From the NCBI RefSeq assembly GCF_008123515.1, contig NZ_VSSR01000021.1, forward strand, positions 62,001 through 126,000: a stretch of DNA of 64,000 bases. The letters are read 5' to 3'. Each line of letters begins with the position of its first letter. Position 1 is the stretch's first letter. Both the position numbers and the translations under genes were made by a program. Origin of the DNA: Bradyrhizobium cytisi (GTDB taxonomy: Bacteria; Pseudomonadota; Alphaproteobacteria; Rhizobiales; Xanthobacteraceae). Positions 34,259 through 42,670 of this stretch are shown here, piece by piece. The notes under the pieces are model-generated. The model ran no database searches, was not told the origin of the DNA, and saw nothing but the letters and a program-made list of their open reading frames with translations.

Positions 34259-35200
34259 TCAGCTGCGGCGTCGAAAGCGTCCAACAAGGCGCGCGATCGG
34301 TTGCTTTAGCTGAGGGGGGATCACCGCGCGAACGAGTCTCGACATCGATTTCAGGTTGAGGCTTGCAGGGTCGTATCTGTGGGCGGTCATGATTGACCGG
34401 GCAAATCGGGTCAGGTGACCGTTGCGCAGATGTCCGCGAGCGGCGACGAGGTTGGCGTTGGCTACCGCGAGGTTCTTGCTTGCCCGCAGCGAACTCGGAC
34501 AAAACGGGCCATCGAAGAACTTGTCGGCAACGTAGATGAACTCATCGACCAACTTGTCCGACACGATTCCGCTGATTGAAAGGGATCCGGAATGGACCCT
34601 ATAGAGCGCCAGCACTTCCGGATTGAAATCAATGCGGCCAAGACATCCCACCCGCATCCAGAATTCGCGATCTGGTCCGAGCCTGCAGCGAGGGTCCCAT
34701 CCCCCGACCGCGTCATATACGCTCCGACGAAAAATGGCGCCTGGGCCAATGTAGCACTCCTGTTCGATCACGAGTTCTGCCAGAGAAAATGGCCGCCCCC
34801 CGTGCTCCCTGACAATCCTGCCGTTCTGATCGATCAGATTCGTGTTTGGGAACGTTGCTACCGCCTCAGGTTCTGCTTCGAGATGCTTGACCAGGGTAGC
34901 GACCGCGTCCGGTAGCAGGATGTCGTCGTCGCTCAGGTAACCGAGATATGTTCCGGCCGATGCGCCCCAGCCCGCCGTCAACGCTGCGACTTGTCCGGCG
35001 TTCGATTGCCGCAAGACCTTGACTCTCGGCGGAAGCGTCGCGAGATACTCTTCGGTCGAGTCGGTCGAGCCATCGTCGACGACGATGAATTCGATGTTGC
35101 GATAACTTTGATTAAGTACCGAGTTCACGGTCTCCGGCAGATATTTGGAGCGGTTGTAGGTGGGCGTCACCAAGCTTATCAGTGGCAGTTCCGTCAACAT
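34259..35200 (-). CDS. GT2-family glycosyltransferase
   Basis: A 313-residue GT-A enzyme. PLISLVTPTYNRSKYLPETV starts the fold, EFIVVDDGSTDSTEEYL binds the nucleotide, YLGYLSDDDILLPDA supplies the metal-binding DDD (DxD equivalent) near residue 95, and GGWDPRCRLGPDREFWMRV holds the catalytic-base ED-type region (here Asp-Arg-Glu). No membrane segments. It is head of the leftward GT2-polymerase-flippase run. Donor and acceptor unknown. Confidence 0.85.
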   Translation of the reverse strand: MLTELPLISLVTPTYNRSKYLPETVNSVLNQSYRNIEFIVVDDGSTDSTEEYLATLPPRVKVLRQSNAGQVAALTAGWGASAGTYLGYLSDDDILLPDAVATLVKHLEAEPEAVATFPNTNLIDQNGRIVREHGGRPFSLAELVIEQECYIGPGAIFRRSVYDAVGGWDPRCRLGPDREFWMRVGCLGRIDFNPEVLALYRVHSGSLSISGIVSDKLVDEFIYVADKFFDGPFCPSSLRASKNLAVANANLVAARGHLRNGHLTRFARSIMTAHRYDPASLNLKSMSRLVRAVIPPQLKQPIARLVGRFRRRS

Positions 35201-35420
35201 ATATCTCCAACTTTATCCCTGCCACGCCCGAGAGTTGCCGGTGATCCGTGATTACTACAGGCTGGCCATCCGGCGCAATTCCCAGTAAATCAATCAAATC
35301 CATCTTGCGGCCCGGAATCTCGATTGCCTTCCTTTTGGAAGGGATGCTCCGCGCCTGACGTTGCCAAATATCGATATTGTCGCGACAGTGTCGTTCACTT
35401 CCAGCGTGCGAAACCAGATC

Positions 35421-36590
35421 ATGATGAAAGTCTTGGCATTTAACAGGCACTATCTGCCAGGATTCAAAGCGGGCGGTCCGATCAGGTCGCTGGCGAACAT
35501 GGCGGAAGCGCTCGGCGACGAAATCAGATTCTTCATCGGGACACTTGATCGCGACCTGGGCGACGCCGAACCCTATCCGGAGCTTGATGCGAATGCCTGG
35601 ATCAAAATGGGCAAGGCCGAGGTTCGATATTTTGAGCCCGAAAACATCTCCATCCGGGCCATCCGCGCCTTGATTGAAGAGGTTCGGCCTGACTGCATTT
35701 ACCTCAACAGCTTTTTCGATCCGGTTTTTAGCTTGCGCGTCCTGATCGCTCGGCGAGCAGGTCTTATTCCACGCATACCGTTGCTTCTTGCTCCGCGTGG
35801 AGAGTTCTCGCCTGGAGCCCTGACGCTAAAGAGCCTGAGGAAATCAGCTTATATCAAGGGCGCCTCAATGTCTCGGTTGACCCGGGACGTCATGTGGCAT
35901 GCTTCGACGGAAATCGAGGCTGACGATATTTCCCGAGCGATGTCGATCGGCTCGTCTTCGATCGCAATCGGATCTGATCTGGCCACCGCGCCGCCGGCAA
36001 ACGTCGTTTCAGCGTGGGAGCCACGTGAGAGCGGTAGTCCATTTCGTCTTTGTTTCCTGTCGCGCATATCGCCCAAGAAGAACCTGACCGGCGCGTTGCG
36101 GGCAGTCAGCCTCGCAAAGGCAAGAGTCGTTTTCGATATCTACGGGCCAAAAGAGGACGAGACCTATTGGGAGGAATGCCAGAAGCTCATCGACGGGCTG
36201 CCGCCGCATGTCAGCGTCGCCTATCGCGGTGAAGTTGCGCATCAGGATATCGCATCGGTCTTTGCTTGCTATGACCTGTTCTTGTTTCCGACTTTGGGCG
36301 AGAACTACGGGCACGTCATTTTCGAGGCAATGAGCGTAGGGCTCCCCGTGCTCACCAGCGATCAGACCCCGTGGAACGATCTGTGTGAAGCGGGCGCAGG
36401 ATGGGCGATCGCGCCAGATCCCGGCTCCGTCGCGGCTTGCATCGATGAGGCGTCGCGTTGGACGTTGGCCGAACAGTCCGCAGCGAGAGCAGCTTGCATG
36501 CGATACGCTGAACTTATCTTGCAGGATTCGCAAAGCATCGAGCAGAATCGTCAGTTGCTTTTTGCCGCCGCGGGGATTGCCCTCCGGTGA
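35421..36590 (+). CDS. GT4-family glycosyltransferase
   Basis: A roughly 389-residue GT-B enzyme. Acceptor-side opening MKVLAFNRHYLPGFKAGGPIRSLANM; the central LLLAPRGEFSPGALTLKSLRK (PRG-GxFSPGA) block is typical of WbyK/EpsD-like mannosyl/fucosyl-type transferases; donor side RLCFLSRISPKKNL and the E-x7-E loop FPTLGENYGHVIFEAMSVGLPVLTS. Two adjacent ATGs (35421, 35424); the longer frame upstream reaches into the divergent gap without homology. Divergent from the GT2 gene. Sugar specificity not readable. Confidence 0.82.
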   Translation: MMKVLAFNRHYLPGFKAGGPIRSLANMAEALGDEIRFFIGTLDRDLGDAEPYPELDANAWIKMGKAEVRYFEPENISIRAIRALIEEVRPDCIYLNSFFDPVFSLRVLIARRAGLIPRIPLLLAPRGEFSPGALTLKSLRKSAYIKGASMSRLTRDVMWHASTEIEADDISRAMSIGSSSIAIGSDLATAPPANVVSAWEPRESGSPFRLCFLSRISPKKNLTGALRAVSLAKARVVFDIYGPKEDETYWEECQKLIDGLPPHVSVAYRGEVAHQDIASVFACYDLFLFPTLGENYGHVIFEAMSVGLPVLTSDQTPWNDLCEAGAGWAIAPDPGSVAACIDEASRWTLAEQSAARAACMRYAELILQDSQSIEQNRQLLFAAAGIALR

Positions 36591-37051
36591 TCGACCTCCA
36601 TGCCAGATCTCCCGTGAATTCCGCCGTGGTGGGTCGCGCCGCAGGGGCGTTCCATCCTGCAAAATTAGTGGGAAACAGGCTGGCCGGGAGGACCGCCGGG
36701 CGGGGAGGGGGTCCTCGTCCGGTGATCGTCGCTCCAGGGCGAGCAAGGCCGATGTTCGGATCCGTTGACAGCTATCTTGGGTGTTCGGGCCAGGCTGGCT
36801 GTCAGGTTCGTGTCGATGGAACATATCTCGGGGGGTCTGAGTGTCGACCGTGATTCTCGGCTCAAACGCTCGGCCGACGATGCTTCGAGGCAGGACTGCA
36901 GACGGGCTCGTCAATGCCGTTGAGCCGCGACCAATCCAGTCAACTTCTCGTCGGAATGGTGCGGAAACTTGGTCGTCTCGGACCTTTACCGTGGGTTGCA
37001 TATCCGCTTTAAGACATTCGGCAAAAGCCGTGAGCGGGGCGGGACATTAGG
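36591..37051. other. 461-base gap without a recognisable gene
   Basis: Lies between the GT4 gene and the reductase gene, both on the + strand. Several short open frames occur but none has a ribosome site or a familiar motif. A GAGGACC/GGTCCTC hairpin (36688-36716) with a G-rich loop is visible, and a lone TTGACA at 36765-36770 has no -10 partner. Probably a decayed gene or leader. Confidence 0.4.
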
Positions 37052-37981
37052 ATGCCATTTCGAATACTGGTCACCGGTTCTTCAGGCTTCATTGGCGGAG
37101 CGATTTGTTCCGCCTTGACGTCCGCCGGACATCACGTCAGGGCGGCTTCGCGCCAGCCGGGTGGGGCGGGGAACATTGCGGAATGGGTAAAATTGCCCGA
37201 TCTCGAAACCCAGGTGAACTGGCATCCGCTCCTCGAGGGCATAGACATCGTCGTGCATTTGGCCGCAATCGCCCACCGCAGCCGCGTCGATAGCGGCAAC
37301 TACACGCGAGCTAATCGGGTTGCGACAAAAGGCCTGGCAGAGGCCTGCCGGCATCACGCGATCAAACGTTTGATTTTCATGTCGTCCATCGGTGCTCAGG
37401 CGGGCTCGGCGGCAGATGGCGTAGTGACCGAAAAAGACAAGGCGTGCCCGGTCACGGCTTACGATCGAGCAAAGCTTGAGGCGGAAGAGGAAATCAGACG
37501 CGCTGGCGTGCCATTTACGATTCTCAGGCCCGTGATCGTCTACGGGCCTGGAGCCAAGGCCAATATCGCCTTGATCGTACGCATTGCGGCGCTACCCATT
37601 CCGCTACCGTTTGGGGCGTTCCGTAATCGACGCTCTCTTCTATCAATCGGGAATCTGTCGGAAGCAGTCTTGTTCTGTCTCAACGGATCCGCCACGCTGA
37701 ACCAGACCTTCATCGTGTCCGATCCGGAATCCATCACTATCGCCGAGATCTTTGCCACGCTACGAGACGGAATGGGACGTCCGCCTGGACTTGTTTCGAT
37801 ACCGCCGCAGGCACTCAAGGCCTTGGTGATTGCAACGGGACGCCGGTCGCTTTGGGACCGGATCGGACGGGAGCTCGTTGCAAGCTCGGCGAGCTTGCAG
37901 AAGGCTGGATGGTGTCCTCGAGTTGGGACTAAAGCGGGCCTCCGTGCCATCGTCGAGCCGCGGTCGGGATCGTTGGAGTGA
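37052..37981 (+). CDS. NAD-dependent nucleotide-sugar 4-reductase/epimerase (WbpV/WreQ-like)
   Basis: A 309-residue extended SDR. NAD(P) site ILVTGSSGFIGGAICSAL at residues 4-21, VVHLAAIAHRS, the catalytic Ser-x-Tyr-Lys set (MSSIGAQ and TAYDRAKLEAE, a Y-x3-K), and FTILRPVIVYGPGAKAN. Reductases of this group turn UDP-4-keto-6-deoxy-GlcNAc into UDP-D-QuiNAc or D-FucNAc and usually lie next to the phosphoglycosyl transferase that uses the product, exactly as here (7-base gap). Epimerase activity cannot be excluded. Could alternatively serve as the missing reductase for the 27-30 kb pathway. Confidence 0.75.
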   Translation: MPFRILVTGSSGFIGGAICSALTSAGHHVRAASRQPGGAGNIAEWVKLPDLETQVNWHPLLEGIDIVVHLAAIAHRSRVDSGNYTRANRVATKGLAEACRHHAIKRLIFMSSIGAQAGSAADGVVTEKDKACPVTAYDRAKLEAEEEIRRAGVPFTILRPVIVYGPGAKANIALIVRIAALPIPLPFGAFRNRRSLLSIGNLSEAVLFCLNGSATLNQTFIVSDPESITIAEIFATLRDGMGRPPGLVSIPPQALKALVIATGRRSLWDRIGRELVASSASLQKAGWCPRVGTKAGLRAIVEPRSGSLE

Positions 37982-37988
37982 TTGATCA

Positions 37989-38561
37989 ATGAAGCGGGCG
38001 TTCGATTTCACAGCCTGCGCGCTGTTTCTTTTGATTTGCTGGCCGGTCCTCCTCGCCATCGCCATCGCCATTCGGCTCCAGAGTCCGGGTGCAGCGATCT
38101 TTGCGCAGGTTCGCGTCGGAAGAGGCGGGCATCCATTTACTTGTTACAAGTTTCGGACGATGCATACGGGAACCGCGAATGTTCCAACCCATCAGGTCGA
38201 GGCGTCGTCAGTCACCGCGCTCGGGGAGTATCTTCGACGTTTCAAGGTCGATGAAATCCCACAGCTTTTTAATGTGCTAACCGGCGATATGAGTCTTGTC
38301 GGACCTCGGCCGTGCTTGCCATCCCAAGCGGCCCTGGTTGAGGCGCGCAGGCGATTAGGAGTCTTGGCGGTCCTGCCTGGTATCACGGGCCTTGCGCAAA
38401 GCCGGGGTATCGATATGTCTGACCCCAAGCGTCTGGCTGAAGTGGATGCCGAATATATCCGCAGGCAGAGCTTTGCCGGAGATCTGAAGCTGATTTGGTC
38501 GACCCTTCGCGGGCACGGCGTGGGAGTCGATCGGGTTGTTCGGGACGAGACCTCTGGCTAG
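37989..38561 (+). CDS. Monotopic phosphoglycosyl transferase (initiating sugar transferase)
   Basis: A 190-residue small-form enzyme (PglC/WbpL-replacing class, bacterial sugar transferase domain only). One re-entrant N-terminal hydrophobic helix (FDFTACALFLLICWPVLLAI), then YKFRTMHTG, the catalytic Asp-Glu dyad in RRFKVDEIPQLFNVLTGDMS, VGPRPCLPSQ and LPGITGLAQSRG. It transfers a sugar-1-phosphate from UDP to undecaprenyl phosphate on the inner face of the membrane, the first committed step of the glycan. With the reductase beside it, QuiNAc-1-P or FucNAc-1-P is the expected starter (inference). Confidence 0.88.
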   Translation: MKRAFDFTACALFLLICWPVLLAIAIAIRLQSPGAAIFAQVRVGRGGHPFTCYKFRTMHTGTANVPTHQVEASSVTALGEYLRRFKVDEIPQLFNVLTGDMSLVGPRPCLPSQAALVEARRRLGVLAVLPGITGLAQSRGIDMSDPKRLAEVDAEYIRRQSFAGDLKLIWSTLRGHGVGVDRVVRDETSG

Positions 38562-38597
38562 CAACCCAGGCAGCCGGACCCTGCGTTCAAGTGACGA

Positions 38598-39479
38598 TCA
38601 AGACGGCTTCTTGACGGGCGGTTGATCAAACAACGGGTGGAAGGTCCGGGGCGCCCAACCGAAGTCCCGTGACGCAGGTTTCGAATCGAAAATCATGTCT
38701 TTCGTCATGCGAGTGCCCATCGCCACGTTCGCACCTGGAAAGAGTGGTTTCGCGAAAACGAAGGCGACCTTCCAGATGGAAGCGGGAATCGAAATGGTTC
38801 GTTGGGGTACCCCCATTCCTTCGAAAATCCGACCGATCATTTCACGATAGGTCAGCGTCTCTCCGCCCGGGAGAGAATAGAACTTGTTCGCAGCGGATGC
38901 GCTTGATGCCGCTGCAATGGCTCCGCTGGCGAGGTCGTCGGCATGCACCGGCTGTCGGAGGCCCGAGCCGCCGCCGACCAACGGCATGAAGCCAAATCGC
39001 CGGATGAGGCGCGAGAGCGGCGTAATGTTTGTGTCGCGACCAGGATCGTAGATCAATGTCGGACGCAAGATCGTCCATTCAACATCGTTGCGCTTGCAAG
39101 CCAGCACGATCTTCTCTTCAGCTTCGGCCAGCCTTCCCAACAGCTCTCGCTCTTCGGCGACCTCGCTGTCATGCTTGGTCATGACACTGGTGGAACTGAA
39201 TACGACGATCCGCTTCAGCGAAGGATTGAAGATATAGGGAAGCGCGTCCGCCAACAGAATGGCATCGGCGGTACAGTAGAGGGTCGTGAATGCCGGGAAG
39301 TTCAGGGCTTCAGGCTTTGCCAGGTCACCGCAAAACCAATCGACATTTGCAGCGCTCTTTCGTGATCTGGAGAGGGCGAGCGGTCGTTGTCCGCCCTCCA
39401 GCAGCAGCCGAAGAATATGGCCGCCGACCAGCCCTGTGGCGCCAATGACCAGGCATCTTTTTTCGTCCGCCGAACTCAT
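38598..39479 (-). CDS. NAD-dependent epimerase/dehydratase family protein
   Basis: A 293-residue SDR-type protein. Rossmann motif CLVIGATGLVGGHIL near residue 8, VVFSSTSVMTK where the catalytic Ser sits, ILRPTLIYDPGRDTNITPLS and the NDUFA9/NmrA-like HADDLASG region. No canonical Y-x3-K is visible after the Ser, so redox or epimerase activity is doubtful and an atypical role is likely. Start chosen at ATG 39479 (MSSADEKR), immediately before the nucleotide site; ATGs at 39491 and 39512 are alternatives. It converges with the phosphoglycosyl transferase and closes the glycan cluster. Confidence 0.65.
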   Translation of the reverse strand: MSSADEKRCLVIGATGLVGGHILRLLLEGGQRPLALSRSRKSAANVDWFCGDLAKPEALNFPAFTTLYCTADAILLADALPYIFNPSLKRIVVFSSTSVMTKHDSEVAEERELLGRLAEAEEKIVLACKRNDVEWTILRPTLIYDPGRDTNITPLSRLIRRFGFMPLVGGGSGLRQPVHADDLASGAIAAASSASAANKFYSLPGGETLTYREMIGRIFEGMGVPQRTISIPASIWKVAFVFAKPLFPGANVAMGTRMTKDMIFDSKPASRDFGWAPRTFHPLFDQPPVKKPS

Positions 39480-39672
39480 TCCGTAAATCATTCTTGAGCG
39501 ATCCAGATTCACACGCCCAAAGGGCAGCGTCCAGTGGCGCGCTTCGGGACTTGACGCACGCCGTGTTGCTTCAACGTCGTCAGGCCGTCAATCCGTGCGC
39601 GATGGAGTCCGGCCACGAACTCCTCCTTCTTCCGCTTTGCAGCGGCTCAAGCTCGGGTTCGCCGGCGCTGCT

Positions 39673-39951
39673 CTAGCGAACCCCGTCCTTGGTCGCTCCG
39701 GTCGGTTGCTCGGCCTGTCCCGCCTTCTCGCGTTCGGCAGCCGGAATCTGGCGCAAGCGTTGGCGCTGCTTCATCCATGCGTCGTATTCCGGCGTGCCTG
39801 GTCGCGGTGGGGCGTCCGCAGGCAGGCCGCCGGCCCATTGCGGGACATAGTCGCCCATGCCCGCCGTGAGCTTCTCGTTGACGGTGCCGCAGCCGGACAG
39901 GCCCGCGGCAAGCCCGACGAGAAGCAGGAGAGAACGGAAACGCATGGACAT
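39673..39951 (-). CDS. Small lipoprotein
   Basis: A 92-residue secreted protein. The signal (MSMRFRSLLLLVGLAAG) leads into a lipobox LSGC, so the Cys near residue 20 would be acylated. The mature part is Pro/Ala/Gln-rich and has PPRPGTPEYDAWMKQRQRLRQ. ATG 39951 and ATG 39945 are equivalent candidates; the frame is open farther upstream but the lipobox fixes the start. I do not recognise a function. Confidence 0.72.
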   Translation of the reverse strand: MSMRFRSLLLLVGLAAGLSGCGTVNEKLTAGMGDYVPQWAGGLPADAPPRPGTPEYDAWMKQRQRLRQIPAAEREKAGQAEQPTGATKDGVR

Positions 39952-40478
39952 CGTACGGCGCCGGGTTCGGAGCTTGGGGTGGTGAGACGCCGGGTAAACC
40001 AGCGGGTCAGGAAGGTAGCCTTCAACAAGATAAAATTGGCTTATTCGAGGTAGGTATCCAAATACCGGATGCGCACCTCGTTTGCCAATGTTCAAATTCT
40101 GCAAATGAAAGACGAAATTCTCCATCCACCTGCCGGGTCGCATTTCTAGACTGCGGCTATCGGCTCGCGACAATCTGACTTGTCCGGCGAGGGGGCTTTT
40201 TCGTTGACATGTCCATTTTATTTGTACAATCGTACAAATTGATATAGCTAGGATCGAGGTGGTCGTGTTACCCCGGCGTAACCGCGACATCGCGCTTCAC
40301 GCTTGGTCATTGGCACGCGCCGCTTGCGCCGCATGGTCGCCAAACGTCCGATTGACAATGAGGGCGCGGAAGACGCCTTGTGACGCGCGACATCGCCCGT
40401 GCGTGGGTTAAGGTGAGGCAAGGACCGGGCACTCGGTCCGACGCACAAGAGGCCAGGAATGAAGGGGAGGGACATCTG
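39952..40478. other. Regulatory gap upstream of the second liv operon
   Basis: A 527-base gap with no gene recognised. It holds the palindrome/promoter at 40204-40239 (listed separately) and, at its right end, an AAGGGGAGGG ribosome site for the binding-protein gene. The rest shows no motif I can support. Confidence 0.5.
40204..40239 (+). promoter_or_regulatory. Promoter overlapped by a perfect 8-base palindrome
   Basis: TTGACA (40204-40209) and TACAAT (40225-40230) are near-consensus sigma-70 hexamers, although the spacer is 15 bases. The -10 lies inside ATTTGTAC-aatc-GTACAAAT (40220-40239), a perfect inverted repeat with 8-base arms. A dimeric regulator bound there would block polymerase. 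The likely target is the liv operon starting at 40479, 240 bases downstream. Confidence 0.5.
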
Positions 40479-41657
40479 ATGTTCGAACGCAAATACTTTT
40501 CTCGGGTGGCCGCGCTTGCTGCCGTCGCCGGCCTTGCGGCCCTCGCACCGGCCAAGGCGGAAGACACCGTCAAGGTCGGCCTGATCCTGCCGATGACCGG
40601 CGGGCAGGCCTCGACCGGCAAGCAGATCGAGAACGCGATCAGGCTCTACATGCAGCAGAAGGGCGACACCGTCGCCGGCAAGAAGATCGAGATCATCCTC
40701 AAGGACGATGCGGCGATCCCGGACAAGACCAAGACCGCCGCGCAGGAGCTGATCGTCAACGACAAGGTCAATTTCATCGGCGGCTTCGGCGTGACGCCGG
40801 CAGCGCTCGCGGCCGCGCCGCTGGCGACGCAGGCCAAGATTCCGGAAGTCGTGATGGCGGCCGGCACCTCGATCATCACCGAGCGCTCGCCCTATATCGT
40901 GCGCACCAGTTTCACGCTGGCGCAGTCCTCGACCATCATCGGCGACTGGGCGGTGAAGAACGGCATCAAGAAGGTGGCGACGCTGACCTCGGACTACGCG
41001 CCGGGCAATGACGCGCTCAACTTCTTCAAGGAGCACTTCACGGCCGGCGGCGGCGAGGTGGTCGAAGAGGTCAAGACGCCGCTCGCCAACCCCGATTTCG
41101 CGCCGTTCCTGCAGCGCATGAAGGATGCCAAGCCCGACGCGATCTTCGTGTTCGTGCCGGCGGGCCAGGGCGGCAACTTCATGAAGCAATATGCCGAGCG
41201 CGGCCTCGACAAGGCCGGCATCAAGGTGATCGGACCGGGCGACGTCACCGACGACGACCTGCTCAACAATATGGGCGACGCCGTGCTCGGGACCGTGACC
41301 GCGCACATCTACTCGGCCGCGCATCCCTCGCCGATGAACAAGGACTTCGTCGCCGCCTACAAGAAGGCGTTCGGCACGCGTCCCGGCTTCATGGCGGTGA
41401 GCGGCTATGACGGCATCCACCTGATCTACGAGGCGCTGAAGAAGACCAATGGCGACACCGACGGCACCAAGCTGGTCGAAGCCATGAAGGGTCAGAAGTG
41501 GGAGAGCCCGCGCGGCCCGATCTCGATCGATCCGGAGACGCGCGACATCATCCAGAACGTCTACATCCGCAAGGTCGAGAAGGTCGACGGCGAGCTCTAC
41601 AACGTCGAGTTCGCGACCTTCGAGGCCGTCAAGGATCTCGGCAAGACCAAGAAGTGA
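40479..41657 (+). CDS. Branched-chain-type ABC transporter substrate-binding protein (second system)
   Basis: A 392-residue periplasmic protein of the LivJ/LivK group. The signal (YFSRVAALAAVAGLAALAP) ends at AKA-ED near residue 27; the mature chain begins DTVKVGLILPMTGGQASTGKQ. PEVVMAAGTSIITERSPYIVR and GYDGIHLIYEALKK are family blocks. A strong AAGGGGAGGG site precedes ATG 40479. First gene of the second liv operon, 135 bases before livH with a palindromic repeat in between, which often sets binding-protein mRNA above permease mRNA. Confidence 0.92.
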   Translation: MFERKYFSRVAALAAVAGLAALAPAKAEDTVKVGLILPMTGGQASTGKQIENAIRLYMQQKGDTVAGKKIEIILKDDAAIPDKTKTAAQELIVNDKVNFIGGFGVTPAALAAAPLATQAKIPEVVMAAGTSIITERSPYIVRTSFTLAQSSTIIGDWAVKNGIKKVATLTSDYAPGNDALNFFKEHFTAGGGEVVEEVKTPLANPDFAPFLQRMKDAKPDAIFVFVPAGQGGNFMKQYAERGLDKAGIKVIGPGDVTDDDLLNNMGDAVLGTVTAHIYSAAHPSPMNKDFVAAYKKAFGTRPGFMAVSGYDGIHLIYEALKKTNGDTDGTKLVEAMKGQKWESPRGPISIDPETRDIIQNVYIRKVEKVDGELYNVEFATFEAVKDLGKTKK

Positions 41658-41765
41658 CCCGCGAAAGCGGGTCATCCCCGAGCGCGCTTAGCGCGCATCG
41701 GGGATCCAGAAGTTGTTGAAGCAAGATTCCGGGTTCAGGGCATTCGTGCTGCCCCGGAATGACGA
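41656..41765. repeat. Intergenic palindromic mosaic repeat, copy C
   Basis: Begins with GACCCGC-gaaa-GCGGGTC, which overlaps the binding-protein stop codon, followed by ATCCCCG...CGGGGAT arms around GCGCGCTTAGCGCGC. The right third (GATTCCGGGTTC...CCCCGGAATGACGA) is shared with the element at 52185-52277. Probable mRNA-stabilising or attenuating stem between the binding protein and livH. Confidence 0.7.
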
Positions 41766-41792
41766 ACGTCTACCAGGATCGCTCGACGCTCG

Positions 41793-42662
41793 ATGACCTC
41801 AATCCTCACCAACCTGTTCGATGGCGTTGCCTACGGCATGCTGCTGTTCGTGCTCGCCTGCGGGCTCGCGGTCACGCTCGGCCTGATGAACTTCGTCAAC
41901 CTCGCCCATGGCGCCTTCGCCATGGCCGGCGGCTATGTCTGCATGGTGCTGGTCAACAGGATGGGCTGGCCGTTCTTCGCGGCGCTGCCGCTCGCCTTCG
42001 TCTCGGCTGCCGCGATCGGAATTGCGCTCGAGCGTACGCTCTATCGCCATCTCTATGCACGCAGCCATCTCGACCAGGTGCTGTTCACCATTGGTCTCAC
42101 GTTCATGTCGGTCGCGGCCGTCGACTACATCCAGGGCTCGTCGCGGGTCTTCATCAACCTGCCGGCCGCGCTGCAGGGCCAGTTCGACGTATTCGGCGTC
42201 GGCATCGGCCGCTACCGGCTGATGATCATCGTGATCTGCGGCCTGCTCACCATTGGTCTGCAGATGGTGCTGGCCAGGACCCGCTTCGGCAGCCGCCTTC
42301 GTGCCGCCGTCGATGATCCCCGCGCCGCGAGCGGCCTCGGCATCAACGTGCCGCAGGTGTTCGCCTTCACCTTTGCTTTTGGATGCGGGCTCGCAGGTCT
42401 CGGTGGTGCGCTGAGCGCCGAGATCCTCGGCCTCGATCCGTATTTCCCGCTGAAGTTCATGATCTACTTCCTGATCGTGGTCACCGTCGGCGGCTCGTCC
42501 TCGATCACCGGACCGTTTTTGGCCTCGCTCCTGCTCGGCATCGGCGACGTCGCCGGCAAATATTACGTGCCGAAGATGGGACCATTTGTGATCTACACCA
42601 TGATGATCGTGATCCTGATCTGGCGCCCGAACGGACTGTTCGGCCGCACGGCTGCGCGTTGA
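41793..42662 (+). CDS. livH: Branched-chain-type ABC permease LivH (second system)
   Basis: A 289-residue inner-membrane permease of about eight helices. FDGVAYGMLLFVLACGLAVTLGLMNFVNLAHGAFAM is the LivH opening seen here across residues 8-44; the cytoplasmic coupling region is FLIVVTVGGSSSITGPFLAS and the end is IWRPNGLFGR. ATG 41793 has only a weak ribosome site, consistent with coupling to the upstream transcript. Eight bases before livM. Confidence 0.93.
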   Translation: MTSILTNLFDGVAYGMLLFVLACGLAVTLGLMNFVNLAHGAFAMAGGYVCMVLVNRMGWPFFAALPLAFVSAAAIGIALERTLYRHLYARSHLDQVLFTIGLTFMSVAAVDYIQGSSRVFINLPAALQGQFDVFGVGIGRYRLMIIVICGLLTIGLQMVLARTRFGSRLRAAVDDPRAASGLGINVPQVFAFTFAFGCGLAGLGGALSAEILGLDPYFPLKFMIYFLIVVTVGGSSSITGPFLASLLLGIGDVAGKYYVPKMGPFVIYTMMIVILIWRPNGLFGRTAAR

Positions 42663-42670
42663 GTTTGCCG

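Noticed and set aside
36587..36853. 88-codon + strand frame after the GT4 gene
   Set aside because: Starts inside the GT4 stop region, has no motif and random-looking composition.
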